Source of the DNA: Botryosphaeria dothidea
Lineage: Eukaryota > Ascomycota > Dothideomycetes > Botryosphaeriales > Botryosphaeriaceae
Assembly (NCBI GenBank): GCA_011503125.2
Contig: WWBZ02000022.1
Coordinates: 434,001 to 498,000, forward strand
Length of the DNA: 64,000 nt
Direction: 5' to 3'
The translations under genes were made by a program, and so were the position numbers. The notes beneath the pieces were generated by a model, which did no database searches, was not told the DNA's origin, and saw only the letters and a list, made by a program, of their open reading frames with translations. Of this stretch, positions 10,818-21,923 are shown piece by piece; position 1 is the stretch's first letter; the number at the start of each line of letters is the position of its first letter.

Positions 10818-12266
10818 TCATCCAAAATGTGGAACAAATGCCGACCAATTGACTGTCGAATACATAGAAGCCGAAAGCATCCTTAAAGCCCCAAAACCCT
10901 CCACGATAATGTAGCTCCTAGCCAGAAAGTACAATATGATTATAGGCAGATGCTGCGCAAACGCAATTCCCGGCGTCATGATCGACGCCAGCTCCATCGT
11001 CGTGCTAACTTCGCTATTGTGCAGCACATACTTCCCGTACAGTGCGGCCCCGCCCATCTCGCCGAAAGCAAATGCGGTGAAGTAGAAGGTGGAGAGGCCG
11101 AGGAGCACAAACGACGCTATGCGCCAGAGCAGCCTCTCGGTCTCGGTTGGAAAGAAGAAGTTCCAGGCCACAAGGTGGATCCCGAAGTACGAGGAGACGT
11201 AGATGAATGCGTAGATGAGGTCTCCAGGCGTGAGGCCTCTCGGTGGTGTTATCGTGGCGTTGCTGAAGGTTCGGGCGGGCAGCCTTTTGGGTGGTTTGCC
11301 CAATTGAAAAAAGCCGGCTCGGATTCCGAACATGAATGGCGCGGTCAAGCTGGTGCGGGATACAGGAGGGTTCAGGCAGTCCAGGGGAGTCTGCACATAT
11401 CGTTTGAGAATTTGTTGGCTGTCTTCTTTGAGAAGGATCTCGCGAAGAGTCGTAGGGCACGGAACCTCGATGGGCTCCTCGACGTCAAGCGGTTTGTGAG
11501 ACCAGAAGAAGAGGGTCTGCACGGTGCAGAAGATGAAGGAGAGCGTCGTGAGCTCCAGCGTGGTTAACCTGAGCTGCTGAACGCAACGTGCGAGAGACGA
11601 TACCGAGAACCAGCAGATTTGTATGACCGTGAGCGCCCGAGCGAAGCTGTCGGCTTTGTTCTGGTCCCAAATCTCTTTCTCCTTCACGGCGGGATACGGC
11701 ATGTAGCCCTTTCTGACCAGGAAAGCTAACTGGTGGCCGGTGATGGGAAAACTTTGAAAGTCAGGGAAAGACAGAAGAATGCCGCCCATATCTGCGAAGA
11801 AAGCGTGCCGCATGTTCCAAGGTGCGGCTTTGATACGCACGAGATTATCCAGAGTCTCCGGTGATGCTTTGTCCTTGGATTCTTCCCACTCCTTCTGAAG
11901 CCTCGCGAAATCTTCAACTGATTATCGTGCAGTGCGCCACTACTCCGCGGCCAATCCTGTCAACATTTCGGGGAAGAATATTGTAAAGGCCATCCACTTC
12001 AGTTTGTATAGAAGGAAGTGAAAGCGACTTGAACTACTTCCTGGAACATTGAGGAAGAGCGTTGACCAGCTGCATAAGAACGTAGTTATGAGGCAGCTCC
12101 AAAGTATGTCGAGAGTTCCGCGTCCGTCCGGACTACCCACCCATCCGTGGGCAATTTCGACACCAGACGTTGTCCCTCCAGGCTGAGATCCTACTAGAGA
12201 ACACTGGAAGGCTGAGAATCCGGCTGATAATTCTGGTGCAGGCTTCGGCAGGGAGATTCGCGGCAT
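10818..12266 (-). pseudogene. Fungal multi-pass membrane protein gene with two in-frame stops
   Basis: A single continuous frame of 483 codons runs from the ATG at 12266 to the stop at 10818, interrupted only by TAG at 11942-11940 and TAA at 11924-11922. Coding character continues through both stops: GLAAE-stop-WRTAR-stop-SVEDFARLQKEW, then WNMRHAFFADMGG. The family is an uncharacterised fungal membrane protein group. It usually has a GRGTxDIxWSC N-terminus (here GRGTLDILWSC), an HAFxAxMGG motif and several C-terminal membrane helices (TPGIAFAQHLPIIILYFLAR). Both stops would revert to CAG and CAA by one T-to-C change, in CA/TA context. No intron with GT..AG ends and a length divisible by three removes both stops. 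The most likely reading is a recently disabled gene; readthrough or mRNA editing would be needed for a full product. Confidence 0.65.
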
Positions 12267-13940
12267 CTGCGTTGTCTGCAGAGAGGATGGACACTGGCGA
12301 AGAAGAAGGGAAGAACGCTACGATCCTGTGATTTAGCTTTGACCAAAGTCTTAATGCAGCAGCGCGTTTCTGAATAACACTGTCTCGTTTTGACATGCGA
12401 GGGCAATTTTATGAACAGGGAGAGGGGAAAGATGGTCCACTTGCGGCGCTGTGCCAACGTTAGCTTGATGAACGTCATATGAGAGCCTCAAGCTGAGGGA
12501 AATGCGGCTGTTCCGCCTCATTGGCAGCCTTGTTGGATGAGCCGGGACCGACAGGTTCTACCAATCACAATGCAGTCTTGACCGAGTCGGGACGTGTCCC
12601 CGAAAGATATCTTCGAGGCCTTTAGATGGTAAAAGAGCACTTTGAGAGTTGGTAGACCTTTGTAGCGGATAGCGAAAATTTGTGAAAGAAAGGTTCCACC
12701 ATTACTTCGTGCGCACTTTGCTTTATGATACAATGGTAAGCAAATTTCCCCTCCGGAACACTTCTCATCTGGCTTGCCTCTTCCCCGATCACGAAATCGA
12801 CTCAAAGCAAATCGGAGGCTGGCTTTATCTGCTCATCTGACGATCGTCTTAGCCTCAACGCCATACGGTCTCGACATGGAAAGGATCGGTGCACGGAAGC
12901 GCTCTCGACGGGACACGAAGGAGAGACATAGTCGGAGAGGGTGTACAGAACAGCCAATCAATGTGGCTGTGATCTACCATGCAGTGGGGTCCAAAGTTTT
13001 GGCTTGCAAGGCTATGGTCGGCGACCCGTTGCCTGCATTCGCGACCGCCGCCTACTCAGCCGCCTACATCAATGAGGAATGGGCAAGTCAGGTGGTATTC
13101 GATCTTCAAATATGTGCGAACCCATACATCTTAGATGAATCTTTACGCTTCTTTACTTTCTGCAGTTGATTACGTCATCTCTCCTCAGGCATTTATGGCG
13201 GGTGTGCGCCCCCGCATGATTCGTCTCTTGTCACCCTCCAGCCTTCCCTATTTCCCCGCCACACACTTCAGAGGACTTTTGACCATCACACATCCTCGGG
13301 TGCTCAACTCCCCAGGTATCATGGAGGAGCACGAAAGACGGCCGATTAGTACTCAAGTGGGTGACCATTGGGGAATCCCGGCTGTTGTACGTTTTGCGTT
13401 TTGTTTTGCCTCCCTTTTTTTGCTCTTGGTGGGCGCATTTGCCGAAGCGAGCGAGCACGGCCCATTTCTAATTAACTGCAACAACAGAGGGGTATCGCTG
13501 CCGACTGTTAGTTCCAAATGCGACATTCCTGCAGAAAGTAGATCAAAAACACTACTATGGGGGAGTCGAATCATTCGTCCGGACGCAAAGATCATAGTTT
13601 GGGTTGTACATTTACGTGCGGATGGATGCTTCGACTCCCCACGGAATTATGCTAACCGTCGGCTGCAAACCACCCTAGAAAGAATCTCCATGCAGACAGT
13701 CATGATTCGTCATAGAAAACATTCCTTTCTATTTAGACATGTTCCAACAGGCAGGGAAATTGCGGCATCAAGATTCAGACACTTCCGGGGCCATAGTATC
13801 TCGAGCTGCTTTACAAGTCAAACATTGGCTCTTTCGGAGCCAACATGGCTTTCAAAGCTGAACTCTATCAATTCTAAACTCCAAACTCTAATCAGATATT
13901 ACGTAGTAGGCAGACTAAGGTACCACCGCTCCACATCTTC
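12267..13940. other. Intergenic region holding repeat copy B
   Basis: This is a 1.7-kb spacer without a supported gene. Frames such as 12774-13169 and 13135-13977 (+) show no domain, have Arg/Ser-rich composition and cross the palindromic repeat, so I treat them as chance. The region upstream of 12266 would be the promoter of the disabled membrane-protein gene. Confidence 0.45.
13489..13675. mobile_element. MITE-like nested palindrome, copy B (best preserved)
   Basis: The outer arms are 13489-13511 (GGGGTATCGCTGCCGACTGT...) and 13652-13675 (reverse complement GGGTGGTTTGCAGCCGACGG...). The inner hairpin is 13558-13641, with left arm TGGGGGAGTCGAATCATTCG continuing into TCCGGACG. The right arm ends GGATGCTTCGACTCCCCA. 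Between the outer and inner arms lies AGTTCCAAATGCGACATTCC, which is also found in inverted form in copies A and D. Length is about 187 bp. The flanks show no obvious duplication. There is no coding capacity, so movement would depend on a transposase elsewhere. Confidence 0.7.
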
Positions 13941-16210
13941 TTACGCCTTCTCCGCAATGTACAGGTCATCCATATAGAAGGTGCCAGGGTTCGTCGTATC
14001 GCCCCTGTAGCAGTACGTCACAGAGACGAACATGCCCTTGGCATCCCAATCCATGGTGAGGTCGCCCGAGTACCTGTTCCAGCCGCCGGACGCGCCGACG
14101 ATCGTGATGACCTTGCCGCCGGTCCACCAGCCCTCGCCGAGGATGCCTTGCCAATAGACGTAGCAGTAGGCGTTGGGGTTTGGGTCGACGTGGTTGGCCC
14201 AGAAGCTCCACGTGTACTTCTGGCCCTTCTTGAGCGCGAAGCTCTGGCTGATGCCGCCGTACTGCTCGGTCGCCACGCCCTTCTTCTGGAACGCGAAGGA
14301 CGCCGCGCCGTTGTGGTGGACGTCGTTGCTGACAGAGCCGGCATTGCCGCTGCCGGACGTGTAGGTCCAGGCGGAGAGGCCGTTCTCGAAGCCGGCGTTG
14401 GTGTAGAGGTTCGGGGCGGCGGGCGCGGTGCTGGTGGCGGTCGAGACGGCTTGGACGGTGGAGTAGCTCGTCACGGTGGCGAAGGACGTCGTCAGGGGCC
14501 GGACGGCGGTGACGATGCTGGTGGTCGTCGCGCTGCCGGTAGCCACCTTCGAGCAGGCTGCCGAGATGCGGGAGGCGGGCCAGCCGGTCACGAGGGCCGG
14601 GGTCTCGATGGAGCCGGCAGTGCGGGCATCGATGTCGCGCTTGGCGACGGCGGCGGTGACGGTGGTGGTGACGGTCGCCGTGAAGACGGTGGTCGTGCCC
14701 TGGGTGGTGCTGGTAGAGTATACGGTGGACACCGCGGGGGTGGTCGTGGACCGGATGGTAGTGGTGGCGGAAGGAGTGTACGAGATGTACGAAGTGCAGA
14801 ACTCGGCGCCGCTGCTGACCAGGCTGGCCAGGTCGGTAGAGCAGATGGGCTGGCGGTCGTCCCTCGAGTAGAAGTAGCTCAGGCTGTAAGTGTAGCTTGC
14901 ACCAATGCTATCATCATACGAAATCTTGTTGACCGCATACTGAGCATCGAATGCGGAGGTGTACCTGCTGGATTGTCAGCGTGTATATTAAGATGTTTCT
15001 GAGACCGTTACTACCTACATGGTACAGAACTGGCCAAGCACCTTGGATCCGGACTTCGTGTTTTGAGTGAGCTGGTAGGAGCCGAAAGCAGCGCACAGAG
15101 CCAGGTTATCACCGTTGGTCGGAGGGTGAGCAATGTTGTACTCGTTCTGGGCGTCGCATGCCGCCGCGCACAAGTTGACATCATAAGGACCGTCGTTGAA
15201 AAGCTTGTAGCCCATGTATGTCCAGGTACCGGCACAGTCCCGCAGAGGAGCGCTCATTGTAGCGTCATTGAGCTCCAGCGGCTCGTTCCATCCATCAATG
15301 GGTGCAGCAATGGCATCGGATGTGTATCCATTGGAGCCGGCGATGACAACATGGAAGTCAGCGCGCCACTGTCCATCATTCGTTGCGGTAGTCTTGTCCA
15401 AGGCACTGCCCCAGAAAGTACACTTGACGACAACGAGAGGATCAGGATCCTCACAGCCAGTGCCAGGCTCCATGGTAGGATCACGCTATTGAACTTAGCA
15501 GGTATTTCAGAGGGTCAACTGGGTGAAGTCACCTCAAAGAAGATGTTGAAGGCCAAGCATCCATCCTTCTCCGTGCACTTAGCCGCACACACTTCCGGCT
15601 CATACTTCTCCACAACGGTATAGCCCAAGTAGCCATCTGCAGTAATTTCAGCACCCATGTTAGAGAAAATCATTCAAGGTTACTTACAGGCACTGCTGGC
15701 GCCACCCAGGTTCTTGAAGTTCTCGAAGTAACCAGCAGGAGCCGTGGCCGCGCTAGCAATAGATGAGATGGTCGCATCCGCTTTGAAGTTTTCGGGGCCG
15801 CCGGTTGTATCAATGCTATAGAAGTTGTCCACAGTCGGGTAGACCTCGCAGGCTGTACGCTTCCTGAGATTTTGCTCAACATCACGCCTTCCAGGTGCGG
15901 TTGTCGGCGAAGCGGCAGAAGCAGCCTCCCCCGCAGCGTTGATCGGGACTGTGGTGACAGCCGGGAAAACGCTCAGCGGAGTAGCAATTTGCTCGGCCGA
16001 AGCTGCGGCGATAGCGGTGGCGGTGGCATAAGGGACATCCTGGGAGAGGACGCCCTCGGTGGTGGAGTAGGTTGGGGCGGGGACATCCCTCAGAAAATCG
16101 AGAGGGAGAGCATCCGGAGTGCGGTTGGCATCAGCCGGGATGTCGGAGAGAGTAGTGGACTGCGAAGCAGCCAACACAGCAAGAGACTGCAGCACAAGAA
16201 GAGAGCGCAT
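13941..16210 (-). CDS. Secreted protein with PAN/apple-like region and C-terminal CenC-like carbohydrate-binding module
   Basis: Four exons on the minus strand: 16210-15688, 15636-15533, 15485-15019 and 14964-13941, giving 705 aa. Residues 1-18 (MRSLLVLQSLAVLAASQS) form a signal peptide. A dibasic LRKR at about 120 is a likely Kex2 site. The middle has a Cys-rich apple/PAN-like pattern: YLGYTVVEKYEPEVCAAKC, then DGCLAFNIFFERDP. This is followed by ADFHVVIAGSNGY and further paired cysteines. A Ser/Thr-rich linker (about 420-545, with a second KR site) leads to a beta-sandwich from about residue 550 (NLYTNAGFENGLSAWTYTSG to GTFYMDDLYIAEKA), typical of CenC/CBM4-9-like modules. It is probably a wall-bound or secreted glycan-binding protein with no catalytic domain visible. 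Family assignment is good; function is inferred. Confidence 0.78.
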
Positions 16211-17938
16211 GATGGATTGCGGCGAGATGCTGATGGGGAATTGACTGACATGAGCTGCTTCTTATACAATTTTCCCTCTTCAATTCTCTTCTTCAGCATG
16301 GCAATTGCAACCACGTCAAAGCCGATGCGGCTGAGAGGCATGGCTATGGGGCTGAGAGCCTAACGGGTGGCCTAGCCTGATCAGGGAGGGGATACGGGAG
16401 GGTTCATCCAAGCTAGCCGGATTCGAAACCGCATCTGAGGTCGGAGTCCCCGTTTCAAGCACACTTGAGTGGGGACTTTCCAAAGTTGTTAGCATCCAGA
16501 TCGGCTTGGCATTCCAGATGAGCTGATTGTCTAGGGGAAAGCCGCCGGGTGAAGCATGAGCGTCAATATCTGAACGACACTTACCCAGCATCTACGCAAC
16601 ATTGGTGCTTCCTACTTGCAGTTCGTGCACTGAACACCATCGAGACGATTTTTACCAGTGCAAACAAAATTTTGCTGACGGTTGACGGAAAAAGCACAGG
16701 GTCAAGCTTGACTCAAGTGCGCGCTCCAGCCCGGCGCTACCGCTTCTAGCTCCAAGCCACACTTACCTGATGGTACCATCACCCACATATCTGATAAGCG
16801 AAGACGGCAGGGTCCGAATTATTTCTGCCCCCACACGGCCATGCAGAGTGATCTGTTGATGTGTTGTATTGAGTGGAGGTGCCTGGAAGACGTTGGACTG
16901 CGCCAAAGGCGCCCTCTTCAACCGTAGCCCTCTGGTGGCGGTCAAGCCCAGGCACCACACAAGCACGGAAACTTCAAATTTAACCGTATACCGTGCTTAA
17001 TCGTATACCGTGCGGCCTTTCTTCTCTATCGCCTTGGCTCTTCTCTTTTTTTTTTCCAGCACGGTGAGTTGCATGTTCCCACAGCCCTTGGTTTTCACAG
17101 AGGGGTGCTGCAGCCGGGGATTAGCGGGCCATATCAAAACTACTATTGCGGGGAATCGAAGCATTATTCCGGATGGCTGTGTTCCTAAGAATAAAAACTC
17201 TTACGACCGGACGGGTACTTCGACTACGCACGAAGTTGTGCTTGTTAAAATCCTGTATCCACGTTCCGGGATCGGCATGTGGAGTCAAACTGCATACCCC
17301 AAGGCATGGCTCTGCATCTACCCCAGTCCAAGCTTATCTCAAGCAAGGTTCAGTCCGGACCAATCCAGTATCTAGACTCCGCAGTCGCCGAAACTTGTGC
17401 TTTAGAAAAGACCGAGAGTGAAATCAGACGTCCAAATAAGATTTCGCCATGTGGCTACCTTCCAAGTTCAGCTGTCCGCGAAACGCCTCAAAATAAAATA
17501 AAAAAAGCAAGAGGATACCCTGCTGACTTATTCCTAAATGCGGTCTTGCATGAGCAAATCAACCACCCGGGCCCCGGCTAGGCTATCTTGCTGTACCTTG
17601 TCCAGGTCACCAAGCGTCTTCTTGATCACCAACTATTTTTCTCAATAGATGATACAAAGTACTGGGAATTGTTAAGCGTCTTGCCTTGGATTTTTGACGT
17701 GGCTGATTGCCTTATTATGATGATTTTTATGTTTTTCAAAAGTACTATTTGAGTAGAATTGAAAGGCTCAGGGTATACGGTGGATATCCTGTGCCAATTT
17801 ATGTCTCGGATGTGCCGCCATTGCCGCAGAATCTGATGCTGATTAAAAGGTCGTCCTTTTCCGCGTCCCCTCTATCATATTACTAAGACTTGTGAAATGG
17901 GAATATCGGATGAGAAAAAAAAATCATGACAGGGATAT
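16211..17938. other. Intergenic region holding repeat copy C
   Basis: This is a 1.7-kb AT-richer spacer between two minus-strand genes. It contains a short inverted repeat near 16446-16482 (GGAGTCCCCGTTTCAAG versus TTGAGTGGGGACTTTCC), pyrimidine runs at 17040-17058 and repeat copy C at about 17098-17235. The small open frames here have no domain signature. Confidence 0.45.
17098..17235. mobile_element. MITE-like palindrome, copy C (degenerate)
   Basis: The left outer arm CAGAGGGGTGCTGCAGCCGG followed by GGATTAGCG matches copy B's outer arm. The inner left arm 17149-17173 (GCGGGGAATCGAAGCATTAT) and inner right arm 17203-17229 (GACCGGACGGGTACTTCGAC) are imperfect inverted copies. Several differences from copy B are C-to-T or G-to-A. 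The right outer arm is not recognisable. Orientation is the same as copy B. Confidence 0.55.
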
Positions 17939-19401
17939 TCAAGAAATCTTCGTATCTGCGACCCCTACTTTCTCAAACTCAGTCAAAGATCCCTCCTTAC
18001 GAACCCATTCAGTAAGTGCTGGCCCATCCTTATCATCGACGAAGGCATAAACCCTCCCAGCTTGAGTGGCAGCAATCGGTGAGAAATGCCTGACGCTTTC
18101 CATAGAGGATATGGAACCGAAGGGTTTCCACATTGCAAGTCTATCGTCATAGTAGGTCAGCTCAACGCCCCCAGAAGAAACGGTATTTAGAACCTGGGTA
18201 GTGATTTTTCCACCCATGATCTGTGTCATGGCCGCCAATGCGCTTTTATCTTCCAATGATTTCTGGACTGGTGAACACAACATTACATTGTCAGCGACGA
18301 AAACGGAAAGCTAAAGTTTTCACCCATCACTTACTTAACGCATGCTTCGTCATCCAATTTAAAGTGGTGTTGACGTAGGTTTCTTCCAGCATCCCGGCAT
18401 TCGATCGGTAAAATATTGCGACGTTGGGCCCCAAGAACTGTGTTTGATTCTCGGAGGGATCTTTGGCAGGAATCGGGACTGTGGCAAATGGGGATCCAAC
18501 AGCGGGTTCCACATCTACGACAAGCTTTCCAACGTCGAAGCTTGTGGGTCTGCGGAGTAGCGCCTTGAAGACATCTCCGGCCTGGAAGGCAGAGAATATC
18601 AAAACCTCCATGTTTGCGCTCCAAGAGCACTGGTATAGATGAGCAGCGAGCCCGGATCTCTCTGATGCGGCAAATGTCCCATCGGCTTCGTGAATTTTCC
18701 ACCCGTCAACGCCCATGTCGTTGGCGTAAAGCATCCGGACGACGTGATTTTTGTCGATGAACCGCAAGTGGAAGTCTGTACTATTCTATTCTCACACTCA
18801 CAGTTAGATATTCGGCAAGGCTGCTCTTCTTGCCTACGGAAGGTGTACTGACTGTAATATTGGGGTTCAAGTAATTCCCTGCGGCGATTGGAGTTCCGAC
18901 TTTGGGGATGATTCTTGTCCCGTTGATATTCCTCAACCCCACCGACGGTGACCACGTGTTGTTAAATATGTCCTTCTTAATCATTCGAATGTCCCCAGCT
19001 GTGTCCTGAAAATAGACGTGGGTGAACTTATTTCCATTACTGTCGGTATAGTTCGCGGCGGCAAGCCGCGAATCTGGGGACCAACCTCTTTTGGCGTTTC
19101 GGTTTGAACTGCTATTTGAGGACACTCCAACGCCCGTTCCGACAGCTATCGCAATGACGCTGAGAGTGGTGATGATCGAGATGATCCAAAACGTCCGTTT
19201 GCGTAGCCCGTACGGGTAATGATGGCGAGTGCAGGTATTGATCGGTGGCTCGTTCGAGCTCCTTCGGTCTGACAGTTCTGGTAAGTTTACGGAAGGGTCA
19301 AGTTCCAATGTGCTGTACGTGTCTTCAGGGCCGAAGGCGTCCTCTGGGTTATTATGCAGTTTTTTGCGGGACATGTTGGGAAGATGGAGGAAGGAGCTCA
19401 T
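17939..19401 (-). CDS. Membrane-anchored fungal fucose-lectin-like protein
   Basis: Three exons, 19401-18853, 18785-18335 and 18267-17939, give 442 aa. The 18852-18786 intron has GTCAGT and GAATAG ends and is the least certain junction. The N-terminus (about 70 residues) is cytosolic and ends in LRKR. A single membrane helix follows (FWIISIITTLSVIAIAVGTGVGV, 71-93), suggesting type II topology. The outer part carries repeated beta-blade units such as THVYFQDTAGDIRMIKKD, GTPIAAGNYLNPNIT, LRFIDKNHVVRMLY and VAIFYRSNAGMLEETYV. This is the pattern of fungal fucose-specific lectin (AAL-like) beta-propellers. Several Asn-x-Ser/Thr sites fit an extracellular position. A role in glycan recognition at the cell surface is inferred. 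Neighbouring genes also encode surface or secreted proteins. Confidence 0.75.
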
Positions 19402-19591
19402 GGTATAGTCTCTTTTCTGGAAGAGAATCTTGTGGACTAATTCACAGCCTTGGATGGAACCGAGGGGGTTTGAGAGTGGTGGGTCGCACAGTAATTACGC
19501 GTTTGCAGGGCAGGGTGCATTATATTAACAATGACCTGCAGGATGCCGTGATACAACGGCTTTTCAGGCCACGACGTTTGCCCAGCATTTA

Positions 19592-21923
19592 TTAGCTTGA
19601 GTAATCACCAGAGATTCTCCAGTCTGCATGCTGACAGGTGTTATTGCCCCCAACCGAGATGCATGTCCTCTCATCTTCCGAACAATCGGCTTCCTTACGA
19701 TTATTCTGCTCGGCCGATAGGGTCAAATCAGTCTCCCGGGCCGAATCCACGGTTTCGCTGCCATACGAACTCTTCCTGTCATCCTTCACTATTAACAAAG
19801 TAGAAAATGATTCCAAAGTGCCACATGGTGGCGACGCGGGCTTCAGCCTTGGATGCTTAGTATCGGTCAAGTCCAGCGTTGCCAGCGGCTCGTCATCTTT
19901 CGTCACGGGAACGTATTGTGCACAGCCTTTCCAACTCCCAAATCGGAGCTCTTCATGGCCCAAGCGCTGCAGCTGAAGGGTTTCGTTTGTGGCCCATTCC
20001 AGGCGAGAATACGTGTCGTGCTTGCGGCGCTCCTGAATGAAACCAACGAAGGGTTCGACGACGTATGAAATGAAGATGAGCAAGCCTCCTGTACCCAGGA
20101 TGATGACGAGAACAACAACGGAGAAGTTGATGTAAGAGGCGTTGTAGACTTTCTGTGGAAGCTTAGTACCGTGTACGCTAGCTACTCTTAAGTCAGAAGG
20201 ATTCGAGGCTACTCACCAGGTTGTCACACAAACTGCTCTCCTCAGTGCTATTGAGTGTAACTAGCCATGGCTTTATGCTTTCATCGGACGGCCCCGTGGC
20301 AGTACTGACAACGTACCACTGCAGTGCGACCAAGGAGGCCGCATGCCAATACTCGGTTTCCAGCTGCCACTGATTGTCCGGCAACGGGCCCTGCATGCCG
20401 CTCTGAGAACCGTATTTGGCAGTAAGCGCACCCGCTTGCAATGTTTTCGGCACCATGTCAAGAGTCGGGCTGATCAGTGTATTGATGTTGGCGATCCACT
20501 TGAAGACGCTATGCTGGCGCGTGCTGCTCCAGATGCCTTGCGCGAGCCTCTCTGATTCGTATGTACCACCCATCCGGGGACAGCGTGTGTCCTCGGGCAA
20601 ATTCGGGTTGCAGTACTGTTCCGAGATAGTGCAGGCAAGAGGGGAGAGCGGCTCGTCCTGGACGATGATGTCCATGGTCCCCGAGATGTTGGAGCTGCTC
20701 ATGACGGAACGAGAGCCAATGACCTGGTGGGTGGAATACCACGGATCATCCACTGGTTGGGAGAAGAAAAGAGAATTGGCTGCGAGGAAGAAGAAGTGAA
20801 TGTCTGCTTCAACGGGCGAAAGGGGAGGTATTGGTTGCATGGAGTAGATGTTTGTCATGGACCCGTTGATGACGAAAGAGTCGACAGTGCTTGACATGGT
20901 CAGAAAGCGCAATAGGACTTGGTGATATTACTCTTACCGAATGTCGAAATCCGTATGAGGACCGCTCAGTTCCGGAACTGGATACTCAATCGTAAGATTA
21001 CGCTTTTCCTCATCTGTCAGGTTGGGAAAGTCGTCATTGAGATCCTGTCCGTAGAAGTACCGCGCATAGGTTCCCTTCTCAGAGTAATTGTGTAGTCTAC
21101 GATAACCATCTGTTACAAGCGAAGCGCAGGCCGAAACGCGTCTGAACAGCACCCGGTCTTCCACAGGAGTGTTGATGCCGAGGTCCTCGTGGCTATCCAG
21201 ATAGCCAGTGTCAAAAACTATGTTCTTGTCCTTAGTCCGGCACATCTCTTCAGGAAAGGGACAACTGGAATTCCTCGTAATGGTAGTTGGAAGCCGCGTT
21301 TGAACAAAGGTGTCGCATTGCTGAAGGTCCGTTGCATTCGAGTAACATTGTTGCGCATAACTCGCCTGGGCGGTCGCTACTTTGGCCGTCCATGGAAAAA
21401 AACCAGTCAGGAGGTTCGTAAAATTGAGGTCTTGGTAAAGGTCGATGTATCCACAGTTGGAATTGCTTCGTATTAACACGTCGTTGCCAATGCTCGTCGA
21501 GACTTTCGAAGAAAAGGTGCCCGCAACACCGAAGATGATGAGACAACACAAGGCGAAACACAGTAATGGCAACAGCCTTGCGTAGGTGCGTTTGCCATGG
21601 TTCCGCCATGCGAAGAGCGTCTGTATGAGGCCGGCAACGCCGCTCATGCTGTTGTAGGAGTTGCGGAGAATTGCTTGCCTCTGGTGGTATACTCGGTCTT
21701 GTGCAGTGCTTACGGAGAAGCAATTGTGTAGGAGACAACAGGCTATCCTCCAAAAGCTCGTTCCAACAAAGCTAACAAATAGAGCAAGGAAAGCAATCAG
21801 GAGGTTTCCATCCCAACGTTCAAGTGTGAGGGTGAGTCCAAGGATCCTGCCCCGAGACCAGTCCGTCCAGATGCCGGTGTAAATGTCGTATGAATGCGCC
21901 TGCGTTGCTGTCGTGGAGTCCAT
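19592..21923 (-). CDS. Large fungal-specific multi-pass membrane protein, function unknown
   Basis: Three exons, 21923-20938, 20889-20217 and 20152-19592, give 739 aa with all phases closed. Residues 1-150 contain IYTGIWTDWSRGRILGLTLT, then hydrophobic helices (NLLIAFLALFVSFVGTSFWRI; LLPLLCFALCCLIIFGVAGTF). A long region with many cysteines and Asn-x-Ser/Thr sites follows (about 160-550), probably outside the cell or in the lumen. A late helix (INFSVVVLVIILGTGGLLIFI) and a polar C-terminal tail come last. I recognise the pattern as a widespread family in filamentous ascomycetes without an assigned function; no enzyme motif is visible. Only 190 bp separate its stop (19592) from the start of the downstream lectin-like gene (19401) on the same strand, so the lectin promoter is very short or overlaps this 3' end. 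Confidence 0.7.

Noticed and set aside
11890..11960. An intron that would remove the two stops in the 10818-12266 gene
   Set aside because: The GT..AG pairs I tried (26, 47, 49, 53 and 70 nt) are not multiples of three, while the frame is the same on both sides; the between-stop residues also look coding.
12774..13977. Plus-strand frames of 131 and 280 codons
   Set aside because: No domain, and the longer one reads straight through palindromic repeat copy B.
14148..15002. 284-codon Gly/Val/Asp-rich frame on the plus strand
   Set aside because: It is antisense to the Thr/Ser-rich linker of the secreted PAN/CenC-like gene.
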